Shown: piece after piece, positions 8,118-16,572 of the stretch
Position numbering within the stretch: position 1 is the stretch's first letter
Layout: each line of letters starts with the position of its first letter
DNA from: Bacteroidales bacterium UBA1035
GTDB taxonomy: Bacteria > Bacteroidota > Bacteroidia > Bacteroidales > Dysgonomonadaceae
NCBI GenBank assembly: GCA_002316835.1
Contig: DCEG01000083.1
Span: 5,409-43,327 of the forward strand
DNA: 37,919 nt
Direction of reading: 5' to 3'
Notes under the pieces: model-generated
What the model was told of the DNA's origin: nothing
What the model saw: only the letters and a program-made list of their open reading frames with translations
The model's database searches: none
Translations under genes and position numbers: made by a program

Positions 8118-8190
8118 CTGATATCAGATGTCTGAGGACTAAAATTGATAATTCGTAATTGGTAATCAATAATTAGTAATTATTCTTAGT

Positions 8191-9324
8191 ATGCGCTCAC
8201 TTATTGTCGCACTCATTATACATCTCACGCTCAATGTCCTAATTTTCCTCAAAGGTTGGGACGTTTTTAAAGCACGAAAGGTGTTCCGTATATCTTGGGC
8301 AATTGTTTTCGTATTCGAACTTCTGGTCTATATAATTGGATTTATATTTTTTCGTCATCTTCCCTCTCAAATAGTTCATCCAATACGGATGATGGGTACC
8401 AGCTGGATGTTTTTCCTGCTTTATCTCGGCGGTTTTGTATTGATATTTGATTTCCTGTATCTGGTGTTCCGAAGGCAGATTGCTCGTCCCAAAGAGCTGC
8501 TAAACCAACCCAAAAAGATGAAGTTTTTTGTCTTTATCTCGTCCATTGTGCTGGTTGTCTCCATTATGTATTACGGTGGTTACAAATTTAATAACCCCGA
8601 AGTACAGCAAGTGAATATCACCATAAACAAACCTGCTAAAAAAATAGATTCCGTAAGGATAGCGATGATTGGCGATTTGCATTTTGGATATTTGATAAAC
8701 AGAGACGATGCCCGAAGAATGGTAGATTTAATTTTGGAACAAAAACCCGATTTAATCCTTTTCGTGGGGGATATTCTCGATTCACGCATTGAGCCGATCC
8801 TGGAGCAAAAAATCGACGAAGAACTTAGCAGACTACATGCGCCGTTAGGCGTATTTTCCTGTACGGGAAATCACGAATACCGTTTTGAGGCCGAACAGAA
8901 AATTGAATTTTTGAACAATGCCGGAATAAAAATGCTTCGCGATTCGGCTGTTCTGATCGATAGTTCATTTTACGTGGTAGGACGCGAAGATTTTGTTTAT
9001 CCTGACAGGCTTTCGTTAAAAGATATTTTGGCTCAGCAAAATGTGGATATGTCCAAACTCGTCATCGTGCTAAACCACAGTCCGCACGATCTTGACGAAG
9101 AAGTCAATGCCGGAGCAGATATCGCTCTATACGGTCATACTCACCACGGACAGGCTTTCCCCGGAAACATTGCTACGCAAATAGCTTTCGAAGTGGCGTA
9201 TGGATACAAGAAGAAAGGTAACACGCACATTTACGTCACATCAGGATTGGGTCTTGTTGGCCCACAATATCGAGTAGCTACAGTTTCGGAAATAGCGATG
9301 CTGAACGTGGAATTTAGACATTAA
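8191..9324 (+). CDS. Membrane-anchored calcineurin-like metallophosphoesterase (copy 2)
   Basis: A 377-residue paralogue of the preceding gene with the same plan: about four N-terminal membrane segments, then a phosphoesterase domain with IGDLHFG, VGDILDS, CTGNHEY, LNHSP and YGHTHHGQ. The end regions correspond (KGNTHFYVSSGLG in copy 1, KGNTHIYVTSGLG here), but elsewhere the two have diverged a good deal, so the duplication is old or the specificities differ. A 73-nt AT-rich gap separates the copies. Metal ligands are complete in both, so both should be active. The substrate is unknown. The stop abuts the remains of a pirin-like pseudogene on the other strand. Confidence 0.87.
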   Translation: MRSLIVALIIHLTLNVLIFLKGWDVFKARKVFRISWAIVFVFELLVYIIGFIFFRHLPSQIVHPIRMMGTSWMFFLLYLGGFVLIFDFLYLVFRRQIARPKELLNQPKKMKFFVFISSIVLVVSIMYYGGYKFNNPEVQQVNITINKPAKKIDSVRIAMIGDLHFGYLINRDDARRMVDLILEQKPDLILFVGDILDSRIEPILEQKIDEELSRLHAPLGVFSCTGNHEYRFEAEQKIEFLNNAGIKMLRDSAVLIDSSFYVVGREDFVYPDRLSLKDILAQQNVDMSKLVIVLNHSPHDLDEEVNAGADIALYGHTHHGQAFPGNIATQIAFEVAYGYKKKGNTHIYVTSGLGLVGPQYRVATVSEIAMLNVEFRH

Positions 9325-9564
9325 GAAACTGTTCTAAATTTCCGGGAACACGGTTATAGTGAAAATCCACGGTGCGGATGTACACCAACACTTTTGAGTT
9401 TTTCACCTGGTTCAAAAAACTAGAATTATAATCCAATAAAAGAAACGTATCCGAAAACCACATATATATCTGATAATCAATCTGTTAAAATCATGAAGTC
9501 TGAAACTTTTACCTTCAAAATGAGGTTCTCCGGGACTTAGCACGATTTCTATTGTTGTTGACAT
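9325..9564 (-). pseudogene. Pirin-like pseudogene, frameshifted and truncated
   Basis: Translating the minus strand from ATG 9562-9564 gives MSTTIEIVLSPGEPHFEGKS and then FRLHDFNR. Two bases out of frame, SDTFLLLDYNS appears, and after another one-base slip in a T run comes FFEPGEKLKSVGVHPHRGF. Together these spell the pirin N-terminal cupin in order, up to the metal-binding HPHRGF motif (about 9363-9380). A third slip gives TITVFPEI, and then the sequence ends at the stop of the phosphoesterase gene. At least three frame changes and loss of the C-terminal three quarters make this a dead gene. It differs from the intact pirin at 28648-29367, which has the YhhW-type N-terminus, so it is the remnant of a second pirin type. 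Confidence 0.62.
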
Positions 9565-9739
9565 AATTTATTATAATTTCTATGACTAAAACACAACTAT
9601 AAAAACTATCATGCATTGATCTACAAAAATATCTGTAAAAGGATAATAATATACAAAATGATTTTCAACCTGTCTGAAAGTACATTCTATCGGATCTACT
9701 TACTATCAATCAGCGAGTTATAGAATCAAAAAAAAGTCT

Positions 9740-9905
9740 CTATCCTTGCAGTCTTTTTCGAAGTAACTTGATAAACTTTTCAAATTCTGCAATATCACAA
9801 ATAAAAACGATATGTCTGTAAACATAATTTTCTGAAAAACTTATGCCAAATGTTTGTTTACTAATATCAATTCCTTAAATTTGTTCAAAGAAAAATATTT
9901 TAAGA
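9740..9905 (-). mobile_element. Probable remnant of an IS110-family transposase N-terminus
   Basis: On the minus strand an in-frame segment reads FFFEQI, a stop, then GIDISKQTFGISFSENYVYR and, further on, DIAEFEKFIKLLRKRLQ before a stop at 9740-9742. GID(I/V)SKxTFD is the start of the RNase H-like DEDD domain of IS110 transposases, and the spacing to a GFEKF..LL-like stretch fits. Only about 50 codons remain and one in-frame stop interrupts them. I see no recombination ends or downstream domain. It is a short, decayed piece, so the assignment is tentative. Confidence 0.42.
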
Positions 9906-10170
9906 AAAGGTAATGCCACTGCTATAATTTATCCGTTATAAACTAAAGTCCTTAGATTTAATAGAAGATAAAGAAATTGGCTTACGGAGCTGTTTTGAGA
10001 CAAAAGGCAAACTTTAACCTATTCTTTAAACCGTTCCGGATACTTTTATTAAAAAATACAAAACGACAATTTATAATATACTCATAACAGTTAATTTTTA
10101 GTTATCCCGGCAAATGATAGTAAGAAATCTAAAAACTCACAATATTTAATTTTAAACAAGCTCTTCATCG
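9906..10170. other. Non-coding AT-rich stretch before the tricorn protease gene
   Basis: I see no gene, tRNA or clear repeat here. With the two pseudogene remnants before it, it makes up an intergenic zone of about 850 bp. No convincing TAnnTTTG promoter box was found ahead of the protease gene. Confidence 0.4.
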
Positions 10171-13100
10171 ATGAAAAAACTACTTTCTATCCTCACGATC
10201 AGCCTGGCGATCATCAGTGTTTCAGCAATGGATGACGCTCGCATGTTACGTTATCCGGATATCAACGGTAACCTTATATCATTTGTTTATGCAGGCGATA
10301 TTTGGTCAGTCCCCACCACAGGAGGAACAGCCAAACGACTAACATCGCACGAAGGAATCGAACTTTTTCCTAAAATCTCTCCAGACGGCAAATGGATTGC
10401 TTTCTCGGCAGAATATTCCGGCAGCCGACAAATCTGGATAATGCCTGCTGAAGGCGGTGCTGCCCGCCAACTCACATTTTACAATTCAGAAGGTGTAATG
10501 CCGCCTCGAGGTGGTTTCGATAACGTAACGCTCGACTGGACGCCCGACAGTAAACGTGTTCTCTTTCGTGGCAATCGCACAACATTTGGCGACCGGAACG
10601 GAAAATATTTCACGGTTAGCATCGATGGTGGATTTGAGGAACCACTACCTATCGTGAACGGTGGCTTTGCCTCTTTTTCACCTGATGGTACACAACTCTG
10701 TTTCACACCTGTTGACCGCGAATTCCGTACATGGAAACGCTATAAAGGAGGACGCGCAACAGAGCTTTGGACTTATAATATCAAAAAAAACACATCGGAA
10801 CAGATCACGAAATGGACCGGAAGTGACCAATGGCCCACGTGGCATGGCGAAAATATTTTTTACGCATCTGACCAAGATACACGACTGAACATCTGGCGAT
10901 ACAACACGCGCACTAAAGAAAACTTGCAACTGACGCACCATAAAGATTTCGACGTAATGTGGCCTTCAGGCAATAACGGAAAACTGGTGTATGAAAACGG
11001 TGGGTTCCTCTATGTCATGGATTTGACATCAGGAACATCCAACAAGATCAGCGTTTCTATCAACTATGATAACCCCAATCTTCTGCCCTATTTCCGCAAC
11101 GTTAGAGATTTTATAGGAAGATTTTCACTTTCACCATCCGGAAAAAGAGTTCTGTTGGAAGCACGGGGCGACATTTTTTCGATACCGGTGGAAAGCGGTG
11201 AAATCGAAAATTTAACTAACACGCAGGGTATTCGTGAAGTATTTCCCGTTTGGTCTCCTGATAGTAAACAAATTGCCTACTTTTCCGATGCAACGGGTGA
11301 ATACGAAATGTACCTGCTCGAAAACCGAAAAGGCGCTCAGCCCAAACAGCTTACAAAGAACTCAAGAGCATGGAAGAATGCGGCAGAATGGTCGCCAAAC
11401 AGTAAGCATCTGGCATACAGTGACCGTACAATGACATTGTGGCTGGTAGATGCTATTACAGGTAAACAAACCGCAATTGATGAAGCATCAGCCGAAGAAA
11501 TTAGTGATTATTCCTTTTCTCCCGACGGTGATTGGGTAGCTTACAGTAAATCGTCACCTAACTACCAATCGGCGCTGTGGGTTTACCAGATTTCAACCGG
11601 AAGAAGAACGCAACTGACCGATGCACAGTTCTCTGACGGGAATCCGGCTTTCAGCCGTGACGGGAAATTCCTATTTTTCGTTTCGAACCGTGATTTCAAC
11701 CTGTCTTTCAGCAGTTTTGAATTCGACTATCTTTATAACAATGCCGGAAAAATTTTTGCTGTTCCGCTACGAAACGATGGCTCAACGCTCACAACCTACA
11801 AAAACGATACAGAGACGCTCATAGAAGAAAAAACCGTTCCGGCTGAACCCGATGACAAAAGCAAATCGGCTGTCAAGATACAAATCGATTTCGATAATAT
11901 TCAAAATCGCATCGTAGCGTTGCCCGTTTCAGCCGGGAGTTACCGTATCATCGGAGCTGTAGACGAAGGTTTGTTATTTGCTGCTGAGAACAAAATCATG
12001 CGTTACGACATCAAAAATGAGAAGACCGAAGAAATCTTGGATGGAGTTGGCAATGGCATATTAACTGCCGATGGAAAGTCTTTTATCTATCGTTCAGGCA
12101 ACGATTACGCTGTAGCAAAGAATCAGCCCGGACAAAAAGCGAATTCCTCGAAAATTGATTTATCGAACCTTACTATGAAAATAGAACCACGGCAAGAGTG
12201 GAATCAGATATATGCCGATGCTTTTCGTATTTTTCGCGATTATTTCTATGTAAACAACCTACACGGAGTAGATTGGGAAGGAATTCAGAGAAATTATGGT
12301 GAAATGCTGCCGCATGTGCCAAGTCGTTTCGATTTGGATTACATTCTGAACGAAATTGTGAGCGAAACCAATACCGGACACGCTTATGTTGATTGGGGAG
12401 ATATTTCCCGTGTTGAGAGAATAAACGGTGGTTTACTCGGGGCCGAATTGGAAGCCGATTTGCAAGCAAAACGATACAAAATCAAGAAAATCTATCCGGG
12501 TGAAAATTGGAACGAAAGCCGCCGTTCACCTCTTACCGAAACCGGAGTAAACATAAAGGAAGGCGATTATATAATCGCCATAAACGGCAGAGACCTCACC
12601 ACCGACTCAAATCCATACGAATTGCTGGAAAATCAAGGCAACAGACGTGTGGAGCTGACTGTAAACAATTCACCATCCACATCGGGGACACGAATATCAG
12701 TAGTAAAGACCATTACTAACGAGCAGGAATTACGCTACATGGATTGGGTGCAGGAACGTCGTGCGATGGTAGATAAGCTTTCGGGCGGACGCATCGGCTA
12801 CATCCACGTACCCAACACTTCTGTAGAAGGAAACCGCGAATTGTTCCGTGGAATGTACGCATTCAATGATAAAGATGCGCTTATTATTGACGATCGCTAC
12901 AATGGCGGAGGATTTATTCCCGACCGGATGATTGATTTGCTTAATCGCCGTACGCTGGTTTATTGGCATCGAAACGGACTCCCGCAACCTATGAAAACAC
13001 CCGGGATAGCGCACGATGGGCCAAAAGTGATGCTTATCAACGGATATTCGTCTTCGGGCGGCGATGCTTTCCCGTATTTCTTCCGTAAGACGGGTGAGGG

Positions 13101-13416
13101 GAAGCTTATCGGAACACGCACATGGGGAGGATTAGTCGGTATTTCAAGAAATGCAAGCCTCGTGGATGGCGGATATATTTCCGTACCCATTTTTGGCATT
13201 TACGATAAAACCGGTGAATGGATCATCGAAGGAATCGGTGTATATCCCGATATCGAAGTAGTCGATCGCCCTGAAGAATTGGCCAAAGGCAACGACCCGG
13301 GTATCGAAAAAGCAGTGGATGTGTTGCTTGATGAACTCAAGCTAAATCCACCTAAGCCCATTACCGCTCCGACGCCACCAGACAGGTCAAAATGGATTGA
13401 AGTGGAGATAAAATAA
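10171..13416 (+). CDS. Tricorn protease homologue (S41 family), exported
   Basis: A 1081-residue protein with a signal peptide (MKKLLSILTISLAIISVSA). The order follows archaeal tricorn: two beta-propellers of PD40/WD40-like blades (about 25-310 and 320-650, with repeated FSPDG, WSPDSK and WSPNSK), a helical region, a PDZ domain (about 750-860, IKEGDYIIAINGRDL) and an S41 peptidase core. By alignment to tricorn as I remember it, the nucleophile is S962 (YSSSGGDAFPYFFR), the base H737 (TGHAY) and the acid E1020 (EGIGVYPDIEV). The Ser that precedes His in tricorn's charge relay is Gly736 here. The signal peptide puts it in the periplasm, so a role in envelope peptide breakdown is likely, not cytosolic proteasome-like work. 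Confidence 0.92.
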   Translation: MKKLLSILTISLAIISVSAMDDARMLRYPDINGNLISFVYAGDIWSVPTTGGTAKRLTSHEGIELFPKISPDGKWIAFSAEYSGSRQIWIMPAEGGAARQLTFYNSEGVMPPRGGFDNVTLDWTPDSKRVLFRGNRTTFGDRNGKYFTVSIDGGFEEPLPIVNGGFASFSPDGTQLCFTPVDREFRTWKRYKGGRATELWTYNIKKNTSEQITKWTGSDQWPTWHGENIFYASDQDTRLNIWRYNTRTKENLQLTHHKDFDVMWPSGNNGKLVYENGGFLYVMDLTSGTSNKISVSINYDNPNLLPYFRNVRDFIGRFSLSPSGKRVLLEARGDIFSIPVESGEIENLTNTQGIREVFPVWSPDSKQIAYFSDATGEYEMYLLENRKGAQPKQLTKNSRAWKNAAEWSPNSKHLAYSDRTMTLWLVDAITGKQTAIDEASAEEISDYSFSPDGDWVAYSKSSPNYQSALWVYQISTGRRTQLTDAQFSDGNPAFSRDGKFLFFVSNRDFNLSFSSFEFDYLYNNAGKIFAVPLRNDGSTLTTYKNDTETLIEEKTVPAEPDDKSKSAVKIQIDFDNIQNRIVALPVSAGSYRIIGAVDEGLLFAAENKIMRYDIKNEKTEEILDGVGNGILTADGKSFIYRSGNDYAVAKNQPGQKANSSKIDLSNLTMKIEPRQEWNQIYADAFRIFRDYFYVNNLHGVDWEGIQRNYGEMLPHVPSRFDLDYILNEIVSETNTGHAYVDWGDISRVERINGGLLGAELEADLQAKRYKIKKIYPGENWNESRRSPLTETGVNIKEGDYIIAINGRDLTTDSNPYELLENQGNRRVELTVNNSPSTSGTRISVVKTITNEQELRYMDWVQERRAMVDKLSGGRIGYIHVPNTSVEGNRELFRGMYAFNDKDALIIDDRYNGGGFIPDRMIDLLNRRTLVYWHRNGLPQPMKTPGIAHDGPKVMLINGYSSSGGDAFPYFFRKTGEGKLIGTRTWGGLVGISRNASLVDGGYISVPIFGIYDKTGEWIIEGIGVYPDIEVVDRPEELAKGNDPGIEKAVDVLLDELKLNPPKPITAPTPPDRSKWIEVEIK

Positions 13417-13488
13417 TATGTACTTCGTGTGATAGTGTATTTGGCGGTAGGTACTTCGCACGATAAGCTTCGCTTACAAGTACATATT
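13415..13488. repeat. Perfect 11-bp inverted repeat flanking a 52-nt spacer
   Basis: AATATGTACTT at 13415-13425 is repeated inverted (AAGTACATATT) at 13478-13488. The left arm overlaps the stop codon of the protease gene. The spacer contains GTACTTCG and AAGCTTCGCTT pieces. It could form a stem after the gene, though no U-run follows, or be a small palindromic repeat. Confidence 0.5.
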
Positions 13489-13738
13489 TAAGATGCAGAT
13501 ATTGGTAGTATCCGGGAGATAAAAGCTTGAAACTCCATTGAGAATCGTATAAGGAGTATGCTATCTTCTGTAATATGGAGTGAACATTAATGTTTAGTAA
13601 ATCACTATACATATTCTTCTGTTTCTCAGTTTTAATTGTTCGTGTAAGTAGGAAAATGAAGATCAGCCTGCAAATGAAGTATTGAAATTAGTACAAAGCA
13701 ATTTTAGATCAGCCTATTATCAAATATTTTTCTTTGAT
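13489..13738. other. Intergenic stretch with no recognised gene
   Basis: Both strands have only short frames with no family features. An 83-codon frame on the minus strand (13361-13612) overlaps the protease gene end and the inverted repeat, and it looks random. Confidence 0.45.
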
Positions 13739-13772
13739 TTTGATGTGTATTTCAAAATGTTGATTATCTTTG
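13739..13772 (+). promoter_or_regulatory. Bacteroides-type promoter for the aldo/keto reductase gene
   Basis: TTTG (13739-13742) is followed after 22 nt by TATCTTTG (13765-13772), about 80 nt before the ATG. The -7 box is exact; the spacing is slightly long. Confidence 0.42.
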
Positions 13773-13851
13773 GAAACACTTCTGTCTTTCATCTCTTCTA
13801 TTAGTCTAAACCATCTGTAAATTAATTTGTTGTAACATAAAATAAAAAACT

Positions 13852-14841
13852 ATGGACAAGCGTGAATTTATTAAAAGAAGTATTGTCGGTGCTGTAGCTA
13901 TTGGCGCATCGGGAGCAGTTTCTCCAGCGTTTGCCGATACCACAGCTAAACCGAAAAAGACCAAAACATTGAAAAGAAAACTAGGTAAAACCGGATTTGA
14001 AGTTTATCCGGTAGTTTATGGCGGAATTGTATCTATGCAAGACGGACAAAAGGCCTCGGATAACTACGTTGCATGGGCATTGGACCGGGGAATCAACTAC
14101 TTCGATGTAGCGCCCAGCTACGGGGATGCAGAAGAAAAACTCGGACTTTCCTTGAAACCTTTCAGAAAGGACAATTATCTGGCTTGTAAAACCACACAGA
14201 GGCTGAGAGAAGGAGCCGAAAAAGAATTCGAAAAATCATTGCAGCTATTGCATACCGATTACTTCGATGTTTTTCAGTTGCACAGCATCACCACTCCGAA
14301 AGATGTGGAACAAATTTTTGGCCCGAACGGTATTATGGAAATGATCGAGAAAGAGAAACAGCGCGGTCGTATCCGTAAAGTAGGTTTTTCTGCACACTCG
14401 CAGGAGCAGGCAATCCGCGCGATGTCGATGTATAATTTTGACACGATTATGTTTCCCACCAACTGGCAAATGATCAAAATAGATGGATGGGGAGCCGGAG
14501 CCGTGAACGAAGCCAAGAAACGTGGAATGGGCGTACTGGCCATAAAAGGATTAATACATCGTCGCTGGATGGAAAACGAGAAAAAAGATTCCCGATATCA
14601 AAAATCGTGGTGCAAACCTATCGATGTAGAAAATCGTGAACTTGGGGTGGCAGCTCTGAAATTCACTTTTCAATCTGGAGCAGACGTGATTATTCCTCCG
14701 GGTGATTTCCGTAATTTCTCATTCTGCGTAGATAATATCGAAGAAATTTTAGATAGTCCGTTGACTAAAAAGGAGCGAAGCCTCCTTGACAACGAATTTT
14801 TGGCAGTAAAAGATTATCCGTTCTTCGATCCGAGAACATAA
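13852..14841 (+). CDS. Exported aldo/keto reductase
   Basis: A 329-residue aldo/keto reductase with an N-terminal export signal (MDKREFIKRSIVGAVAIGAS, cleavage near AFADTTA). The start resembles Bacteroidetes Tat-type leaders of oxidoreductases, but the motif is K-R rather than R-R, so the route is uncertain. The catalytic tetrad is complete: D85 and Y90 (YFDVAPSYG), K113 (LACKTT) and H144 (FQLHS). A (beta/alpha)8 barrel using NAD(P)H is expected. Substrate cannot be read; the fucosidase and sugar dehydrogenase downstream make a sugar-derived carbonyl plausible. It has its own promoter and is separated from the fucosidase gene by a palindromic repeat. Confidence 0.88.
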   Translation: MDKREFIKRSIVGAVAIGASGAVSPAFADTTAKPKKTKTLKRKLGKTGFEVYPVVYGGIVSMQDGQKASDNYVAWALDRGINYFDVAPSYGDAEEKLGLSLKPFRKDNYLACKTTQRLREGAEKEFEKSLQLLHTDYFDVFQLHSITTPKDVEQIFGPNGIMEMIEKEKQRGRIRKVGFSAHSQEQAIRAMSMYNFDTIMFPTNWQMIKIDGWGAGAVNEAKKRGMGVLAIKGLIHRRWMENEKKDSRYQKSWCKPIDVENRELGVAALKFTFQSGADVIIPPGDFRNFSFCVDNIEEILDSPLTKKERSLLDNEFLAVKDYPFFDPRT

Positions 14842-14864
14842 GTTTGTGATACTGTTAATGGGAG

Positions 14865-15004
14865 TGTATCAAAGGTGATTCTCAAAATTAATATGTCATC
14901 CTGAACGAAACTATAGTGAAGTGAAAGGTCTTTACTCCATTATTAAAAACAGATTCTTCACCTCGTTCAGAATGACAAAAGAAGTTGTTTTGATTTTTGA
15001 TACA
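14865..15004. repeat. MITE-like nested palindromic element
   Basis: An outer perfect 9-bp inverted repeat, TGTATCAAA (14865-14873) and TTTGATACA (14996-15004), encloses an inner pair: TGTCATCCTGAACGA (from 14894) and TCGTTCAGAATGACA (ending 14977), which is 14/15 complementary. The centre has further complementary pieces (GTGAAG and CTTCAC). It has no coding capacity. The inner sequence resembles the TCATTCTGAACGAAG type of palindromic repeat found in many copies in bacterial genomes. Terminal repeats and size (about 140 bp) suggest a MITE or REP-like unit between two genes. Confidence 0.65.
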
Positions 15005-15062
15005 TTCTCGTTTTTTTTGAATATTAACCCGGACATACTAAATTAAACACCTATATACCAAC

Positions 15063-16403
15063 ATGAAAAAAGTTATTGTTATTATTATGACCATACTTTT
15101 AACCGGTAATGTTTCATTCTCACAAAACAAAATAGGCAATGAAACTGAAGCTCAAAAGAAGGAACGGATGCAATGGTGGACAGATGCCAGGTTTGGGATG
15201 TTTATCCATTGGGGATTGTACGCTCTGCCAGCCCGTCACGAATGGGTAAAAAACAGGGAAAGAATTACAACCGAACAATATCAGAAATATTTCGAAGAAT
15301 TTAATCCGGTAAACTACGACCCCGTGAAATGGGCAAAAGCGGCCAAAGCGGCAGGAATGAAATATGCTGTATTGACGTCAAAGCACCATGAGGGCTTTTG
15401 TCTGTTCGACTCAAAATATACCGATTATAAAGCTACAAAAACCAAAGCTAACAGAGACCTGGTGAAAGAGTTTGTAGATGCTTTCAGGGCCGAAGGGCTA
15501 AAAGTGGGTTTCTATTATTCGCTTATAGACTGGCATCATCCCGATTTCACTATCGACAGAGTACATCCGCAACGTGTGGCAACATCTGCTGAATATGCTC
15601 CCTTAAATGCAGGTAAAGATATGAACCGTTATCGCACGTATTTACAGAACCAAATTAAAGAACTGTTGACAAATTACGGTAAAATTGATATTCTGTGGCT
15701 GGATTTCTCTTATCCCGGACAAGACGGAAAAGGCAGGGATGACTGGGGCTCCATCGAGTTGCTTAAAATGATTCGAAAATTACAACCGGGAATTATCGTC
15801 GATAACCGTATGGATCTGAATGATTACTCGGACGGTTACGATTTTGAAACTCCCGAGCAAGTGTCTCCTGCGGAGTTAGCTAAATACAAAGGAAAATACT
15901 GGGAAACGTGTCAGACATTTTCAGGTTCGTGGGGATATTATCGTGACGAAACTACCTGGAAAACGCAGAAACAATTGTTGGATTTGCTTATAACTTCCAC
16001 TGCAAATGGTGGTAATCTGCTTCTAAACGTAGGTCCTACGGCAAAGGGAGAGTTCGATTACCGGGCCGTGGATGCACTAGAAAAAATGGGTTACTGGATG
16101 GGCGGCAACAGCGAATCTATTTATAATTGCACCTATGCCCCCGACGAATTTTCAGTTCCACAAAATGTAAATGCCAGGCTTACTTATAATCCGCAAGCTA
16201 AAAAACTGTATCTGCATCTTTTCGATTATCCTTCTGAAAGTAAAATAACATTACCGGGATACGCCGACAAAGTAAAATATATTCAATTGCTGAACGATTA
16301 TTCGGAAATTCAATTTCAGCAGAACAACAACAATTTAATTCTTGACTTGCCCCGACAAAAACCCCCATACGAAGTAACCGTTGTGGAATTGATCCTGAAA
16401 TAG
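15063..16403 (+). CDS. Alpha-L-fucosidase, glycoside hydrolase family 29
   Basis: A 446-residue secreted enzyme with a signal peptide (MKKVIVIIMTILLTGNVSFS). GH29 signatures are clear: RFGMFIHWGLYALPARHEWV near 43-62, KYAVLTSKHHEGFCLFDS near 100-117, LKVGFYYSLIDWHHPDF near 146-162, and the nucleophile region DILWLDF with D214 as likely nucleophile. The C-terminus carries a short beta-rich domain (about 360-446). It removes alpha-linked L-fucose from host or plant glycans by a retaining mechanism, probably in the periplasm. It is not embedded in a susCD-type locus. A strong terminator follows it. Confidence 0.93.
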   Translation: MKKVIVIIMTILLTGNVSFSQNKIGNETEAQKKERMQWWTDARFGMFIHWGLYALPARHEWVKNRERITTEQYQKYFEEFNPVNYDPVKWAKAAKAAGMKYAVLTSKHHEGFCLFDSKYTDYKATKTKANRDLVKEFVDAFRAEGLKVGFYYSLIDWHHPDFTIDRVHPQRVATSAEYAPLNAGKDMNRYRTYLQNQIKELLTNYGKIDILWLDFSYPGQDGKGRDDWGSIELLKMIRKLQPGIIVDNRMDLNDYSDGYDFETPEQVSPAELAKYKGKYWETCQTFSGSWGYYRDETTWKTQKQLLDLLITSTANGGNLLLNVGPTAKGEFDYRAVDALEKMGYWMGGNSESIYNCTYAPDEFSVPQNVNARLTYNPQAKKLYLHLFDYPSESKITLPGYADKVKYIQLLNDYSEIQFQQNNNNLILDLPRQKPPYEVTVVELILK

Positions 16404-16455
16404 ATAAGATGTGATTTCATCCGACATCTGAGGTATCTCTGACTGTCAAAAATGA

Positions 16456-16502
16456 ATAATTCACGGAAAGCTTTATCCGCTTTCCGTGAATTATCTTTTT
16501 TA
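16456..16502 (+). terminator. Rho-independent terminator after the fucosidase gene
   Basis: A perfect 16-bp stem (ATAATTCACGGAAAGC at 16456-16471 with its complement at 16479-16494), a 7-nt loop and a run of T (CTTTTTT). Its position 53 nt after the stop makes it the terminator of the fucosidase transcript. Confidence 0.88.
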
Positions 16503-16572
16503 ACACTGCTACTTTAAACTATTCTATAAATTAATTTGTTACTATGACTCACAGCAACAAACAAATAGACCT

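Noticed and set aside
8118..8190. Repetitive-looking AT-rich spacer (runs of TAATT-like units) between the two phosphoesterase genes
   Set aside because: Looks like low-complexity slippage sequence; no defined unit or ends.
10661..10941. Overlapping frames of 75-87 codons within the tricorn protease gene
   Set aside because: They have no start context or motif and lie fully inside a conserved coding sequence.
13361..13612. An 83-codon minus-strand frame after the tricorn protease gene
   Set aside because: It spans the protease gene end and an inverted repeat; its composition looks random and no family is recognisable.
14894..14977. The inner palindrome as a rho-independent terminator of the aldo/keto reductase gene
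   Set aside because: The arms are far apart, there is no U-run, and outer inverted ends make a repeat element more likely. It may still end transcripts.
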